In this document: positions 14,189 through 23,302 of the stretch, one piece after another
Numbering within the stretch: the stretch's first letter is position 1
Layout of the letters: each line of letters begins with the position of its first letter
From: Pseudonocardiaceae bacterium
GTDB taxonomy: Bacteria > Actinomycetota > Actinomycetes > Mycobacteriales > Pseudonocardiaceae
Direction of reading: 5' to 3'
Length of the DNA: 64,000 nucleotides
NCBI GenBank assembly: GCA_009379815.1
Contig: WHSY01000004.1
Location: 1 to 64,000 of the forward strand
Notes under the pieces: generated by a model
The model's input: the letters and a program-made list of their open reading frames with translations, nothing else
What the model was told of the DNA's origin: nothing
The model's database searches: none
Program-made: the position numbers and the translations under genes

Positions 14189-16526
14189 TCCGGGCGCGGC
14201 GGACCGGTGCGCGACCGGGTGGCTGGTGAGCTGCCGGCGCAGCAGGCGGCGGCGGGATGGGCCGGGTCACCGGCGGCCCGACCGTGACCGTGATCGGCTC
14301 GCCGTGATGCTCGGCGTGCAGCGGTGCGCCGTCGACCAGCCGGTAGGTCGCCTCGTCGGGCCGCACCTCGACGGTGAGGTGGGAGCCTCGGTAGTGCAAC
14401 CGGAACACGACCCGGGTCAGCTGGGCGGGTAGCCGGGGCGCGAAGCACAGCCGCCCGTCGTGGTCACGCATACCACCCAGGCCGGCCACCACGGCGATCC
14501 ACGAGCCCGCCAGCGAGGCGATGTGCAGGCCGTTGCGCACGTTGTGGTGCAGGTCGTGCAGGTCGGTCAGGGCCGACTCGGCGAGGTAGTCGTAGGCCAA
14601 CTCGAGGTGCCCGACCTCGGCGGCGAGCACCGCCTGCGGGCAGGCCGACAGCGACGAGTCGCGCACCGTCCGGGCCTCGTAGTAGGCGAAGTTGCGGGCC
14701 TTCTGCTCAGGGGTGAACGCGTCACCGCGCAGGTGCATCGCCAGCACCAGGTCGGCCTGCTTGACGACCTGCTTGCGGTAGAGGTCGAAGTACGGGTAAT
14801 GCAGCAGCAGCGGGTAGCTGCGGGCAGGCGTCCCGGCGAAGTTCCACTCCGCGTGCTCGGTGAACTCGTCGGACTGCGGGTGCACGCCGAGGACCTCGTC
14901 GTAGGGCACCAGCATGGCCTCGGCGGCGTTGCGCCAGCGGGCCGTCTCCTCGGGTCCGACGTCGAGCGCGACCGCGACGTCCGGGCAGCGCTCGCATGCC
15001 GCGGCGGCCTCGCGAAGGTTCCGCTGCGCCATCAGGTTGGTGTAGACGTTGTTGTCCGCCACGGCGCTGTACTCGTCGGGCCCGGTGACCCCGTCGATCC
15101 GGAAGCCGTCGTGCGGGCAGTGGTGTCCGAGCGAGGACCACAGCCGGGCGGTCTCGACCAGCAGCTCCACCCCGAAGGCGCGCTCGAAGCCGGTGTCCCC
15201 GGTGGCGTGCAGGTAACGGGCGACGGCATCGGCGACGTCGGCGCCGATGTGGAACGCCGCCGTGCCGGCCGGCCAGTAGCCGGATGTCTCCTCCCCGTTG
15301 ACGGAGCGCCAGGGGAACGCCGCACCGCGCTGCCCGAGCTCGGCCGCCCGCGCCCTGGCCTTGTCCAGCGTGGAGTGCCGCCAACGCAGCGCGTCGCGGG
15401 CCGCCTCGGGAACGGTGTAGGTGAGCACCGGAAGCACGAAGGTCTCGGAATCCCAGAAGGCGTGCCCGTCGTAGCCGGGTCCGGTCAGCCCCTTGGCCGG
15501 GATCGCTCGGCTCTCGCCGCGGGCGCCGGCCTGCAGCACATGGAACAGCCCGAACCGCACCGCCTGCTGCAGCTCGGGGTCGCCGTCGATCTCCACGTCG
15601 GCCGAGTTCCAGAAGTCGTCCAGGTAGGACCGCTGCTCGGCGAGCAGCCGCTCCCAGCCGGTCTGCAGCGCCCCGGCCAGGGCGGCGTCTACCTGGGCGC
15701 GCACGGCCGGCGTGGAGCGCTGGCTCGACCAGCCGTAGCCGAGGAACTTCGTCAGCCGCAGCGGCTGTCCGCGGGGCACGTCGGCGGCGGCGGTGAGCCG
15801 GGCCAGGTCACCCTCGGTATGGATGGCAGTGCGCAACCCGTCGACATCACCGATGACGTGGTCCATGGCGGCGGCCATCCGCAGCCCGGAGTGGGCGGTG
15901 CGATGCACGAGCACCGCGCGGCAGTCCTGGCACTCGGCGAACTCGGCCTGCAGCGGGGAGCGCAGCGCGGCGGTCAGTCGCGGATCGCCGGTGCCGGGAT
16001 CGATCGGCTCGTTGGCCAGCAGGTCGGACTGCATGACCAGCTGCAGGTCGTCGTCGAGCGGTGTCACCTCGTAGTGGATCGCGGCGACGGCGCGCTGCGT
16101 GAACGACACCAACCGCTCGCTCTCGATCAGTACCCGCCGCCCGGTGGGCGAGACCCATTCGGTGCGCCGCCGAAGCGTGCCGGACCGGAAGTCCAGCACC
16201 CGCTCATGGGACGGCGTGCTGCCGTAGCGCACGTCGAGCGGCTCGTCCCCGACCAGCAGCCGGATGATCTTGCCGTCGGTCACGTTGACCACGGTCTGGC
16301 CGGATTCCGGGAAGCCGTAGCCCGCTTCGGCGTGGGGCAGCGTGCGGCGCTCGAAGAAGCCGTTGAGGTAACTGCCGGGTAGGCCGCGCGGCTCGCCCTC
16401 CTCCAGCGTCCCGCGCAGTCCGATGTGGCCGTTGGAGACGGCGAAGGTCGACTCGGTGCGCTGCAGCGCGTCGAGGTCGAGGCCGGACCAGCGCAGCTGC
16501 CACGGTGAGATCTCGTAGCCGGTCAT
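14169..16526 (-). CDS. Glycoside hydrolase family 65 (disaccharide phosphorylase-type)
   Basis: A 785-residue enzyme from ATG 16526. The N-terminal beta-sandwich opens with ISPWQLRWSGLDLDALQRTESTFA and SNGHIGLRGTLEEGEPRG, typical of GH65. The (alpha/alpha)6 barrel has GYDGHAFWDSETFVLPVLTYT, FPWRSVNGEETSGYWPAGTAAFHI and DGVTGPDEYSAVADNNVYTN; the Glu in TGPDEY is the family's general acid. GH65 phosphorylases split trehalose, maltose, kojibiose or nigerose with phosphate to give beta-glucose-1-phosphate. Which disaccharide is used cannot be read here. Normally a beta-phosphoglucomutase gene accompanies it; only a 31-codon remnant overlaps its start. The C-terminal tail is Pro/Ala-rich and overlaps the SOD gene end. 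Confidence 0.9.
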   Translation of the reverse strand: MTGYEISPWQLRWSGLDLDALQRTESTFAVSNGHIGLRGTLEEGEPRGLPGSYLNGFFERRTLPHAEAGYGFPESGQTVVNVTDGKIIRLLVGDEPLDVRYGSTPSHERVLDFRSGTLRRRTEWVSPTGRRVLIESERLVSFTQRAVAAIHYEVTPLDDDLQLVMQSDLLANEPIDPGTGDPRLTAALRSPLQAEFAECQDCRAVLVHRTAHSGLRMAAAMDHVIGDVDGLRTAIHTEGDLARLTAAADVPRGQPLRLTKFLGYGWSSQRSTPAVRAQVDAALAGALQTGWERLLAEQRSYLDDFWNSADVEIDGDPELQQAVRFGLFHVLQAGARGESRAIPAKGLTGPGYDGHAFWDSETFVLPVLTYTVPEAARDALRWRHSTLDKARARAAELGQRGAAFPWRSVNGEETSGYWPAGTAAFHIGADVADAVARYLHATGDTGFERAFGVELLVETARLWSSLGHHCPHDGFRIDGVTGPDEYSAVADNNVYTNLMAQRNLREAAAACERCPDVAVALDVGPEETARWRNAAEAMLVPYDEVLGVHPQSDEFTEHAEWNFAGTPARSYPLLLHYPYFDLYRKQVVKQADLVLAMHLRGDAFTPEQKARNFAYYEARTVRDSSLSACPQAVLAAEVGHLELAYDYLAESALTDLHDLHHNVRNGLHIASLAGSWIAVVAGLGGMRDHDGRLCFAPRLPAQLTRVVFRLHYRGSHLTVEVRPDEATYRLVDGAPLHAEHHGEPITVTVGPPVTRPIPPPPAAPAAHQPPGRAPVRRARITGSAG

Positions 16527-16618
16527 GACGCCGCCTCGGCCGGGGAGAGTGCCTCGGTGGTCGGCACGCCGTCGAGGTCGAACCGGCATGCTGTGATGTC
16601 GTCGGGTGGTCCGAGCAT
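16523..16618 (-). pseudogene. Remnant of a HAD-type beta-phosphoglucomutase fused by deletion
   Basis: A 31-codon frame from ATG 16618 to TGA 16523-16525 reads MLGPPDDITACRFDLDGV followed by PTTEALSPAEAAS. ACRFDLDGV is HAD motif I (DxDGV, nucleophile Asp) exactly as at the N-terminus of actinobacterial beta-phosphoglucomutase-like proteins that partner GH65 phosphorylases. All later HAD motifs and the cap domain are missing. Its stop overlaps the GH65 start (ATGA), preserving translational coupling. I interpret it as a gene collapsed by a large internal deletion that left the start and the coupling intact. Confidence 0.65.
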
Positions 16619-16713
16619 GGGCGCCGACGCTACCGCCCCTGCGGGAGCACGCGTGGTGCTGTGCCGGGAGTGTCGCCTGGCGGGGAGGCAGGGAGGCAGG
16701 GAGGGAGACCGGA

Positions 16714-17952
16714 GTGGTCTACGTCCTGGCGTTCCTCGGGGCGTTCCTCGTGGGCGTGGGCAGTGTCATCGAGCAGCGCAACGCCGCGCAGGCACCCCCG
16801 GAGTACAACCTGTCGCCGAGGCTGCTGCTGTGGCTGGCTCGGCGGCCGATGTGGTTGGCCGGGTGGGGTACCACCCTGCTCGGCAACCTCGCCTTCGCCG
16901 GGGCAGTCATCGGCGGCACCGTCGCGCTGGTGCAGGCGGTGTTCACGACGCGACTGCTGTTCGCCCTCGCGCTGGCGTCCGCGTGGGGCCGGCACCGCGT
17001 GCCGCTGCGGGACTGCGTGGGCGCGGCAGCCGTCATCGCGGGTCTGGTCGGCTTCCTCGTCGGCTCGCGGCCGGGTCCGGGCGAGGGAGCGCAGGTGCCC
17101 GACCTGACGTGGGTGATCGGCGTCGGGTCCGTCGCTGCCGTGGTGATGACGATGGTCGGCCTGGCGAGGGCGTCCGGCCCGGTCGGTAAGGCCGTGATGT
17201 TGGGCCTCGGGGCAGGCGGGCTGTACGGGCTGCAGTCGTCGATGATCCACATCGCCGGCGATGTCGCCGCCGAGTCGGGGATCATGGCCTTGGCAATCAG
17301 CTGGTCGGGCTATGCGGTCCTCGGGATGGCATTGGTGGGCATCCTGCTGGTGCAGAGTGCCTACGAGGCCGCGCCGTTGACGGCGTCCTATCCCGCCATC
17401 GTGACGACCGAGCTGCTCGCCGGCATCGCCCTCGGTGTGTTGCTGCTGGGTGGGACCGTGTCGTTCCATCCGGTCGGTCTCGTGTTCGGCGCGGTGGGGG
17501 TCGGGGCCATGGTCGTCGGGATCGCCCTGCTGACCACATCGCCGCTGGTCACCGGCCAGCTCGACCGGCTGGTCCACCAGCAGGAGGTCGGCATGATCCG
17601 GCAGCTCGAGTCGCGGTTGGAGCGCGAGCTGCGCCGGACGGACCGGGACCTGAGCCGTGCCGAGGCGCGGCTCGGTACGTCCGGCCGCTCCTCGTGGCGG
17701 GTGCAGCGCGAGCTCGACGGGATCGAGCGGGGCATCGAGCGCCTGCTGCGGCTGCAGCGCGACATCGGGCGGCACCGCGCCGGCGAACGGGAGCGGTCCG
17801 AGGGTGACGCCGGGCTGGAGCCCGCCGAGTTCGCCGAGTTCGCCGAGCAGGATCGCCGGCTGCGCGACCACGAACGCGTCATCGAGGAGCGGGCCCGGCA
17901 GCTCCGGGACCGCGCCGACCGGCTGGAGGCGCGCACGGAGCGGGTGCCCTGA
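16714..17952 (+). CDS. DMT-like membrane protein with C-terminal coiled coil
   Basis: A 412-residue protein. I start it at GTG 16714 (VYVLAFLGAFLVGVGSVIEQ) behind GAGGGAGACCGGA; the in-frame upstream stretch is purine-rich non-coding sequence. The first 290 residues form nine or ten membrane spans of the DMT (EamA/NIPA-like) type, with RNAA after span 1 and internal duplication. Residues about 300-412 are hydrophilic, Arg/Glu/Leu-rich and predicted coiled coil (RQLESRLERELRRTDRDLSR ... EERARQLRDRADRLEARTER), an unusual addition for this superfamily. Substrate unknown; relatives are annotated as Mg2+ or metabolite transporters. It is divergent from GH65 and converges on the MFS gene five bases away. 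Confidence 0.75.
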   Translation: MVYVLAFLGAFLVGVGSVIEQRNAAQAPPEYNLSPRLLLWLARRPMWLAGWGTTLLGNLAFAGAVIGGTVALVQAVFTTRLLFALALASAWGRHRVPLRDCVGAAAVIAGLVGFLVGSRPGPGEGAQVPDLTWVIGVGSVAAVVMTMVGLARASGPVGKAVMLGLGAGGLYGLQSSMIHIAGDVAAESGIMALAISWSGYAVLGMALVGILLVQSAYEAAPLTASYPAIVTTELLAGIALGVLLLGGTVSFHPVGLVFGAVGVGAMVVGIALLTTSPLVTGQLDRLVHQQEVGMIRQLESRLERELRRTDRDLSRAEARLGTSGRSSWRVQRELDGIERGIERLLRLQRDIGRHRAGERERSEGDAGLEPAEFAEFAEQDRRLRDHERVIEERARQLRDRADRLEARTERVP

Positions 17953-17957
17953 CCCGG

Positions 17958-19316
17958 TTACGGCCCGCCCGAACGCTGACCGGGGCCGGTGGCGGGTATC
18001 CGGCGCAGCAGCGGAGTGCTGGCCAGGAGCAGCACCATGGCCACCGCGAAGATCGACGAGTAGCCCTTCGTGTCATCGAAGCTGAGCGCTCCCACCGAGC
18101 TGAGCGCGGAGGTGGCCCCACCGGCCAGCAGCGGGCCGATGATCACCCCGAAGCCGCGGCTGAGGCCGAACAGGCTCGCACCCGCACCGTGCTCGCGGTT
18201 CTCGGGCAGCAGCCCCATCAGCACCGCGTACGGCAGTGTCATGAGGACCACCGCGGCGAAGGCCACCGGCACGATCGCGGCGATGAAGTAGGTGTTGGTG
18301 GTCAGCAGCGGTGGCGCCAGGCCCAGTGCGAAGAGCCACACCGCGACCTGCATGACGCGCCGCGGCCCGTAGCGGTCGGCGAGCTTGCCCGCCACCGGCG
18401 CGGCGACCAGCGCGGCCCCGCCGACCAGCGCCAGTGCGGCCGAGGCGCCGTGCAGCGAGAACCCGAGACCCACGGTGAAGTAGAGCACCACGAACGTCCG
18501 CAATGCCGCGATCGCGCCTTCCCAGCATGCGTTGGCCACCGCCCAGAGCCGGATGGCCCGGTCGCCGCGCAGCATCTGCCAGTCGATGACGAACCCGTTG
18601 CGGCCGCCCGCCACCCGCGCGCCGCTGCGGGCCGTTGCGACGCGGTGGCGCACACCGGCGTACAACCCGGCCGTGGTCGCCACGACGGCGGCCGCCCCGA
18701 CCACGAACGGCAGCGGGTGCCACAGGCTCAGCAGGAAGCCGCCGCCGGACAGCCCCAGCAGGAGGCCGGCGGAGCGCAGCGTGCCCTGGAAACCCTGCGA
18801 GCGCCCCCGGGCCTCCTCGGGCACGAGGTCGGGGTAGAGGGCGTAGTAGGGCGCGTAGTAGACGAAGTAGCCGATGAAGAACCCGCCGAGCGCCACCGCG
18901 ATGAACACCAGTGAGCCCGTACCCAGCGGCAGCAGGACCAGCGCGGCGACGGCGAGCCCCGAGCCCGCCAGCACGAACGGCAACCGGCCACCGAGGCGGC
19001 TGCGCAGCGAGTCCGACCAGTTGCCCACCAGGACCGGGACGATCAGCGCGAGCACTCCCTCGCCACCGATCAGGATGCCCGTGATCGCCGGGCCGGAGAG
19101 CTGGTTGAGCAGGACCGGGACGTAAGTCGTCACGAGCGTGTAAGCCAGCGCGATGCCGAAGGCGGGCATCCCGAGAAGGAACAGGAACCGGCGCTGTGAC
19201 CAGCTCAGCGGACGTACGGTCGTGGCCAGCGTCGCGTCCCTCCTGACGGCTACTGCACGTGGGGTACCCGCCCATGCTGCCGCGCAACCACCGTTCCTGC
19301 CGCCGGGGGCTGCCAA
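17958..19316 (-). CDS. Major facilitator superfamily transporter
   Basis: A polytopic protein of up to 452 residues with twelve hydrophobic spans. GNWSDSLRSRLGGRLPFVLAG after span 2 is the MFS loop-2/3 motif (D..R.GRR-like), and GKLADRYGPRRVM is the equivalent in the second half; ALYPDLVPEEARGRSQGFQG lies in the loop after span 4. The layout resembles the sugar/cation and SLC45-like MFS groups; the substrate is not predictable. The start is uncertain: the longest frame begins at TTG 19316 with a non-membrane leader, whereas a perfect AGGAGG (19239-19244) lies nine bases before an in-frame CTG at 19229-19227 (L-A-T-T-V-R-P-L). No ATG or GTG fits. The true product may be about 423 residues. Confidence 0.85.
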   Translation of the reverse strand: MAAPGGRNGGCAAAWAGTPRAVAVRRDATLATTVRPLSWSQRRFLFLLGMPAFGIALAYTLVTTYVPVLLNQLSGPAITGILIGGEGVLALIVPVLVGNWSDSLRSRLGGRLPFVLAGSGLAVAALVLLPLGTGSLVFIAVALGGFFIGYFVYYAPYYALYPDLVPEEARGRSQGFQGTLRSAGLLLGLSGGGFLLSLWHPLPFVVGAAAVVATTAGLYAGVRHRVATARSGARVAGGRNGFVIDWQMLRGDRAIRLWAVANACWEGAIAALRTFVVLYFTVGLGFSLHGASAALALVGGAALVAAPVAGKLADRYGPRRVMQVAVWLFALGLAPPLLTTNTYFIAAIVPVAFAAVVLMTLPYAVLMGLLPENREHGAGASLFGLSRGFGVIIGPLLAGGATSALSSVGALSFDDTKGYSSIFAVAMVLLLASTPLLRRIPATGPGQRSGGP

Positions 19317-19396
19317 CTCGATCCAGCGGGCGGGTTGAAACGAACCACCTCCGGGTATCCCGCACCCGTTGCACGGGGCCGGACCGGGAGGTGACA

Positions 19397-19723
19397 GTGC
19401 TCAGCGAACGGGAACAACGCGAGCTGGAAGAGATCGAGCGCCAGGTCTCCGAGGAGGATCCGGGGCTGGATGCGTCGCTCCGCGCGGCAGACGCGGCAGA
19501 CGCGGCCGACGCGGCCGATCGCTGGCCCTACAGCGCAGCCCTCGCGCTGGCGTGCGCGCTGATCGTCTGCTGCGTGGTGCTGGGACTGCCGGGGGCCACC
19601 ATGGGCGCGGTGGCACTCGCCGTGCTTGCCGCCGCCGCGCGGCGGCGGCGGTTCCCGGACCGGCGCGACGACAGCGGGGAGACCGGGCCTGCGGGTCAGG
19701 ACCCGCCGCTTCAGCCGGGGTAG
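19397..19723 (+). CDS. DUF3040 family membrane protein
   Basis: A 108-residue protein; GTG 19397 is chosen because it lies just behind GGGAGG and gives LSEREQRELEEIERQVSEED, the DUF3040 N-terminal signature. A run of Ala-Ala-Asp repeats (RAADAADAADAADR) is followed by two short membrane spans (YSAALALACALIVCCVVLGL and ATMGAVALAVLAAAA) and a basic, polar tail. DUF3040 proteins are small actinobacterial membrane proteins of unknown function, often in cell-wall or division neighbourhoods. The AADAAD run reflects a short in-frame DNA repeat (GCAGACGCG). Its end overlaps the convergent MBL gene by 13 bases. Confidence 0.8.
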   Translation: MLSEREQRELEEIERQVSEEDPGLDASLRAADAADAADAADRWPYSAALALACALIVCCVVLGLPGATMGAVALAVLAAAARRRRFPDRRDDSGETGPAGQDPPLQPG

Positions 19724-20745
19724 GTGTAGCGGACGACGCCGTCGCGCTCGGCGCAGCGCAGTTGTCCCTGTGCCACCAGCAGGTCGAGGTGCGCCGCGGT
19801 CTCCATGACGGCGAGCATCTGGTTGAACGGGTCGAGTTCGTCGAGGGTGCGGCCGCGGCGGGTCCAGCCGAGCATGCCCGCCGCCTCGTAGGCGGTGTCG
19901 GCCCCGCGGCCGAGCGTGTCGGAGGTGGCTTGCAGCCGTGCGGCGTGGTGGTCGAGCAGCTCGTCGATGCGTGCGTGGACGCTGTCGGCCACCGGCCCGT
20001 GTGCGGGCAGCAGCCGCGCGTCCGGGCGCTGCCGTACCAGCCGCAGCGAGTTGAGATAGTTGCCCAGCGGTAGCTCGGCGGGCGCCTGCTCCAAGCCGAT
20101 CGACGGCGTGATGTGCGGCAGCACGTGGTCGCCCGCGAAGAGCAGCCCGCTGAGCTCGTCGGCGAACACGAGGTGTCCGCGGGTGTGTCCCGGTGTGGGC
20201 ACCGCCAGCAACGACCGCGTCTGCAGCGCGATGTCGGCGGGCCCCTTCAGCCAGTCGTCGGGTAGTTCCCACACGCTCTTGTCGTGCTCGCCCCTCGACT
20301 CCTGCAGGCGTTGGGCGATCGGCAGCGCCCCGGTTCGGCGCAGTTGACCGATCTCGGAGTCCAGCGGCTGCCGGTCCGGGTCCGCGATCATCTCGAGGGT
20401 GGCCCGTTCGCCGATCCCGAGGCTCACCCGGTTGCCGAACTCGCGGCGCAACGTGACCGCGAGCGTGTAATGGTCGCGGTGCACGTGGGTGACCAGGAAC
20501 CGGCGCACGTCGCCGAGCCCGCAACCCAGCGCGGCCAGCGCCTTGCCGAGCTGCTCACGGGCCTCGGTGATCGCCCAGCCGGAGTCAATGAGGACCAGCC
20601 CGTCGCCGTCGTCGACGGCGTAGACGTTGACCGCGCGCAGCCCGTCGGTGGGAAGCGGCAGCGGGATCCGGTGCACGCCGGGCGCCACCTCGAAGACACC
20701 CGGTTCGGTCCAGTCCGCCGTCGGATCGTCCGTCGTTGCGATCAC
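19711..20745 (-). CDS. MBL-fold metallo-hydrolase
   Basis: A 344-residue protein. Start GTG 20745 is preceded by AGGAGG at a 9-base distance; a GTG six bases upstream is also possible. The metallo-beta-lactamase metal motif is VTHVHRDHYTLA (HxHxDH), with further ligands in PTPGHTRGH, FAGDHVLPHI and LLPAHG. After the catalytic core there is a C-terminal winged-helix-like segment (GMLGWTRRGRTLDELDPFNQ ... ETAAHLDLLVAQGQLRCAE) as in LACTB2-like and related hydrolases. The probable reaction is hydrolysis of a thioester, ester or phosphoester; the substrate is unknown. Divergent from the acyl-CoA dehydrogenase gene, which could hint at an acyl-CoA-related role (weak inference). Confidence 0.88.
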   Translation of the reverse strand: MIATTDDPTADWTEPGVFEVAPGVHRIPLPLPTDGLRAVNVYAVDDGDGLVLIDSGWAITEAREQLGKALAALGCGLGDVRRFLVTHVHRDHYTLAVTLRREFGNRVSLGIGERATLEMIADPDRQPLDSEIGQLRRTGALPIAQRLQESRGEHDKSVWELPDDWLKGPADIALQTRSLLAVPTPGHTRGHLVFADELSGLLFAGDHVLPHITPSIGLEQAPAELPLGNYLNSLRLVRQRPDARLLPAHGPVADSVHARIDELLDHHAARLQATSDTLGRGADTAYEAAGMLGWTRRGRTLDELDPFNQMLAVMETAAHLDLLVAQGQLRCAERDGVVRYTYPG

Positions 20746-20887
20746 GGGCACATGCCTCCTCCAGTCACCGGGGCGGGACACCCCAGCCTCCTGGCATACC
20801 ACGTCGGCCACCCCGTGGTCCCGCCCGGCTACGGTGACGGCCGCCACCGGGTTGCGGCACGCTGATCAAGCGACGACCGTGGACGGG

Positions 20888-22603
20888 GTGAGCGAACAGG
20901 CACGAGACCGCGATTCGTCATTCGCCAAGGCGTTGTTCACCGGGCGGCTGCAGGAGGAGATGGTCTTCCCCTACCCGCGGCCGGAGCGCGCCGAGCTGCG
21001 TCGGGTGGAGCAGCTGATCACCGACGGCCGGGAGTTCCTCGACACCTACTACGACCCGCAGCGCGTCGAGGAGCAGCGCTGGGTCGGTGACGACATCATC
21101 AAGGGCCTCGGCGAGCGGGGGCTGCTCGGCCTCTACATCTCCCCGGAGTACGGCGGGCAGGGGCTGTCGCAGACCGGGTACTGCCGGGTGATGGAGGAGT
21201 TCGGCGGCTACGACTCCTCGCTGTCGGTGGTGATGGGGGTTCACCAGTCGATCGGATGCAAACCCATCCACCTGTTCGGCAGCGCGGAGCAGCAGGCCCG
21301 CTACCTGCCCGATCTCGCGGCCGGGCGCAAGCTGGCGGGCTTCGCGCTGACCGAGCCGGGCGCCGGTTCGGACGCCTATCACATCACCACCCGCGCCGAA
21401 CGGCAGTCCGACGGGTCGTGGCTGCTCAACGGCGAGAAGCGCTGGATCGGCAACGGCGGCCGTGACGTGTTGTGCGTCTTCGCCCGGTCCGAGCAGGGCC
21501 ACGTCGCGCTGATCGTCGAGGGCGGCTTCGACGGGGTCGACGCCGCCGAGCGCCACGACACCCTGGGCCTGCGGGGCAACGACCTGCGCCGGGTGCGGTT
21601 CCGTGACGTGCGCGTGCCCGCCGAGAACCTGCTCGGTGAGCCGGGCGACGGTTTCCGGATCGCGATGCACACGCTCAACAACGGGCGGATGTCGCTGGGT
21701 ACCGGCGTGGTCGGCGGCGCCAAGCGACTCGTCGAGCAAGCCATCGTGCACACTACCGAGCGGGAGCAGTTCGGGCGCCCGCTGGCCGACTTCGAGCTCG
21801 TCGAGGACAAGGTCGGTTGGATGGTGTCCTACCTCTACGGCCTGGAGTCGATGTCGTATCTGACGACCGGGCTGGTCGACAGCGGGGTCGAGGACTACTC
21901 GGTGGAATCGGCGATGGCGAAGGTCGCCGCCACCGAGTACATGTGGTACGCGGTCAACCGGGTGTTCCAACTCGCCGGCGGCGAGGCCTACATGGGGGGC
22001 TCGCCGCTGGCCAAGACGCTGCGTGACACGCGCGTGTTCCCGATCTTCGAGGGCGCCAACGACGTGCTGTCGGCCTTCATCGCGCTGTCCGGGCTCAAGG
22101 CCGTCAGCGAGGAGGTCTCGGACCTGCAGCATCTGAGCCTGTCCGATCCGCTGCGTTCACTGGGCACCATCGCGGACTACGTCGTCGGACGGCTCGCCCG
22201 TGGGGTCCGCCCCGATCGCCTCGAGGCCGCACACCCCACGCTGCGGCGCCAGGCCGGGCAGGTCGCCGACCAGGTCGGGCAGCTGCGCGACACCGCGGAG
22301 AAGCTGTTGCGCCTCTATGGTGACGACGTGCAGGCACGGCAACGCCAGCAGAAGCGCATCGCGGCGGCCGCGTCGGACATCTACGCCCAGGTGGCCACGA
22401 TCTCGCGCACCACCGCGCTGTTCGCCGACCAGGGCGTCGAGGCCTCCGGGCAGGAGCGCTACATCGCCACCTCGTTCTGCAACCGCGCCGCGGCCCGCGT
22501 CGGAGCTCAGTTCGACCGGGTCGACGACAACGACGACCCCGACGTGCACTCCATCGCGCGCCTGGCCTACAACCGCCGCGGCTACAGCCCACGGTTGTTC
22601 TGA
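20888..22603 (+). CDS. Acyl-CoA dehydrogenase with C-terminal extension
   Basis: About 571 residues from GTG 20888 (GTG 20879 is an alternative; neither has a strong ribosome binding site). The ACAD fold is clear: LGLYISPEYGGQGLS, LAGFALTEPGAGSDAYHITT (FAD/substrate region), GEKRWIGNGG, LNNGRMSLGTGVVGGAKR, TEREQFGRPLADFELVEDKV, and FPIFEGANDVLSAFIALSGLK, where the Glu of FEGANDV is the position of the catalytic base in this class. A helical C-terminal extension of roughly 150 residues follows, as in very-long-chain enzymes. It oxidises acyl-CoA to enoyl-CoA with FAD, probably in fatty-acid breakdown. The HAD gene begins 18 bases downstream, suggesting an operon. Confidence 0.9.
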   Translation: MSEQARDRDSSFAKALFTGRLQEEMVFPYPRPERAELRRVEQLITDGREFLDTYYDPQRVEEQRWVGDDIIKGLGERGLLGLYISPEYGGQGLSQTGYCRVMEEFGGYDSSLSVVMGVHQSIGCKPIHLFGSAEQQARYLPDLAAGRKLAGFALTEPGAGSDAYHITTRAERQSDGSWLLNGEKRWIGNGGRDVLCVFARSEQGHVALIVEGGFDGVDAAERHDTLGLRGNDLRRVRFRDVRVPAENLLGEPGDGFRIAMHTLNNGRMSLGTGVVGGAKRLVEQAIVHTTEREQFGRPLADFELVEDKVGWMVSYLYGLESMSYLTTGLVDSGVEDYSVESAMAKVAATEYMWYAVNRVFQLAGGEAYMGGSPLAKTLRDTRVFPIFEGANDVLSAFIALSGLKAVSEEVSDLQHLSLSDPLRSLGTIADYVVGRLARGVRPDRLEAAHPTLRRQAGQVADQVGQLRDTAEKLLRLYGDDVQARQRQQKRIAAAASDIYAQVATISRTTALFADQGVEASGQERYIATSFCNRAAARVGAQFDRVDDNDDPDVHSIARLAYNRRGYSPRLF

Positions 22604-22621
22604 ACCGGCGAGGAGCAGCAG

Positions 22622-23302
22622 ATGCCCCCAGCGCCCTCGGTGGTCGCCTTCGACGTGAACGAGACCCTGTCGGACATGTCGCCCATGGCCGGCAGGTTCG
22701 CCGACATCGGCGCGCCCGAGCACCTGTCGAGGGTGTGGTTCGCCTCCCTGCTTCGGGACGGGTTCGCGCTGACCGCGGCCGGCAGCCAGGAGCGCTTCGC
22801 CGTGCTCGGTGCGGGCACGCTGCGCACCGTGCTCGCCGGGTTCTCGCTGAACCGGGAGCTCGACGCGGCCGTCGAGCACGTGATGTCCGGCTTCATGAGC
22901 TTGCCGCTCCATCCGGACGTACCGGCCGGGGTACGTTCGCTGCGCGCCACCGGCCGTCGACTGGTGACTCTGAGCAACGGATCCACCCAGGTTGCCGAGC
23001 AGTTGCTGTCGGCCGCCGGGATCCGCGAGGAGTTCGGGCAGCTCCTTTCGGTCGAGGACGCCGGGGTGTGGAAGCCCTCCCGAGGCGCCTACGACTACGC
23101 CGCGAAGGCGTGCGGGACCGAACCCGCCGACATGCTGCTGGTGGCGGTCCACCCCTGGGACACCGACGGTGCAGCCCGCGCCGGGATGCGCACGGCGTGG
23201 GTCAACCGCACCGGCGTCGCCTACCCGGACTACTTCACACCGCCGGACCACACGGTGACCGCGCTCGGCGAGCTTGCCCCCGAGCTCAGCCGGCCCGGGT
23301 AG
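22622..23302 (+). CDS. Haloacid dehalogenase type II (HAD superfamily)
   Basis: A 226-residue cytoplasmic enzyme from ATG 22622 (GAGGAGCAGCAG upstream). Motif I is AFDVNETLSD with nucleophile Asp and the Asn-Glu-Thr variant typical of L-2-haloacid dehalogenases; motif II is VTLSNGS; the Lys of motif III lies in GVWKPSRGAY; motif IV is AVHPWDTDGA. This matches haloacid dehalogenase type II, which hydrolyses 2-haloalkanoates through an Asp ester. In many actinobacteria such genes are annotated as housekeeping with unknown substrate. It follows the acyl-CoA dehydrogenase by 18 bases and its end overlaps the convergent PAP2 gene by 17 bases. Confidence 0.88.
   Translation: MPPAPSVVAFDVNETLSDMSPMAGRFADIGAPEHLSRVWFASLLRDGFALTAAGSQERFAVLGAGTLRTVLAGFSLNRELDAAVEHVMSGFMSLPLHPDVPAGVRSLRATGRRLVTLSNGSTQVAEQLLSAAGIREEFGQLLSVEDAGVWKPSRGAYDYAAKACGTEPADMLLVAVHPWDTDGAARAGMRTAWVNRTGVAYPDYFTPPDHTVTALGELAPELSRPG

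Noticed and set aside
14460-16382. 640-codon plus-strand frame opposite GH65
   Set aside because: Antisense of conserved GH65 coding sequence with no family signature.
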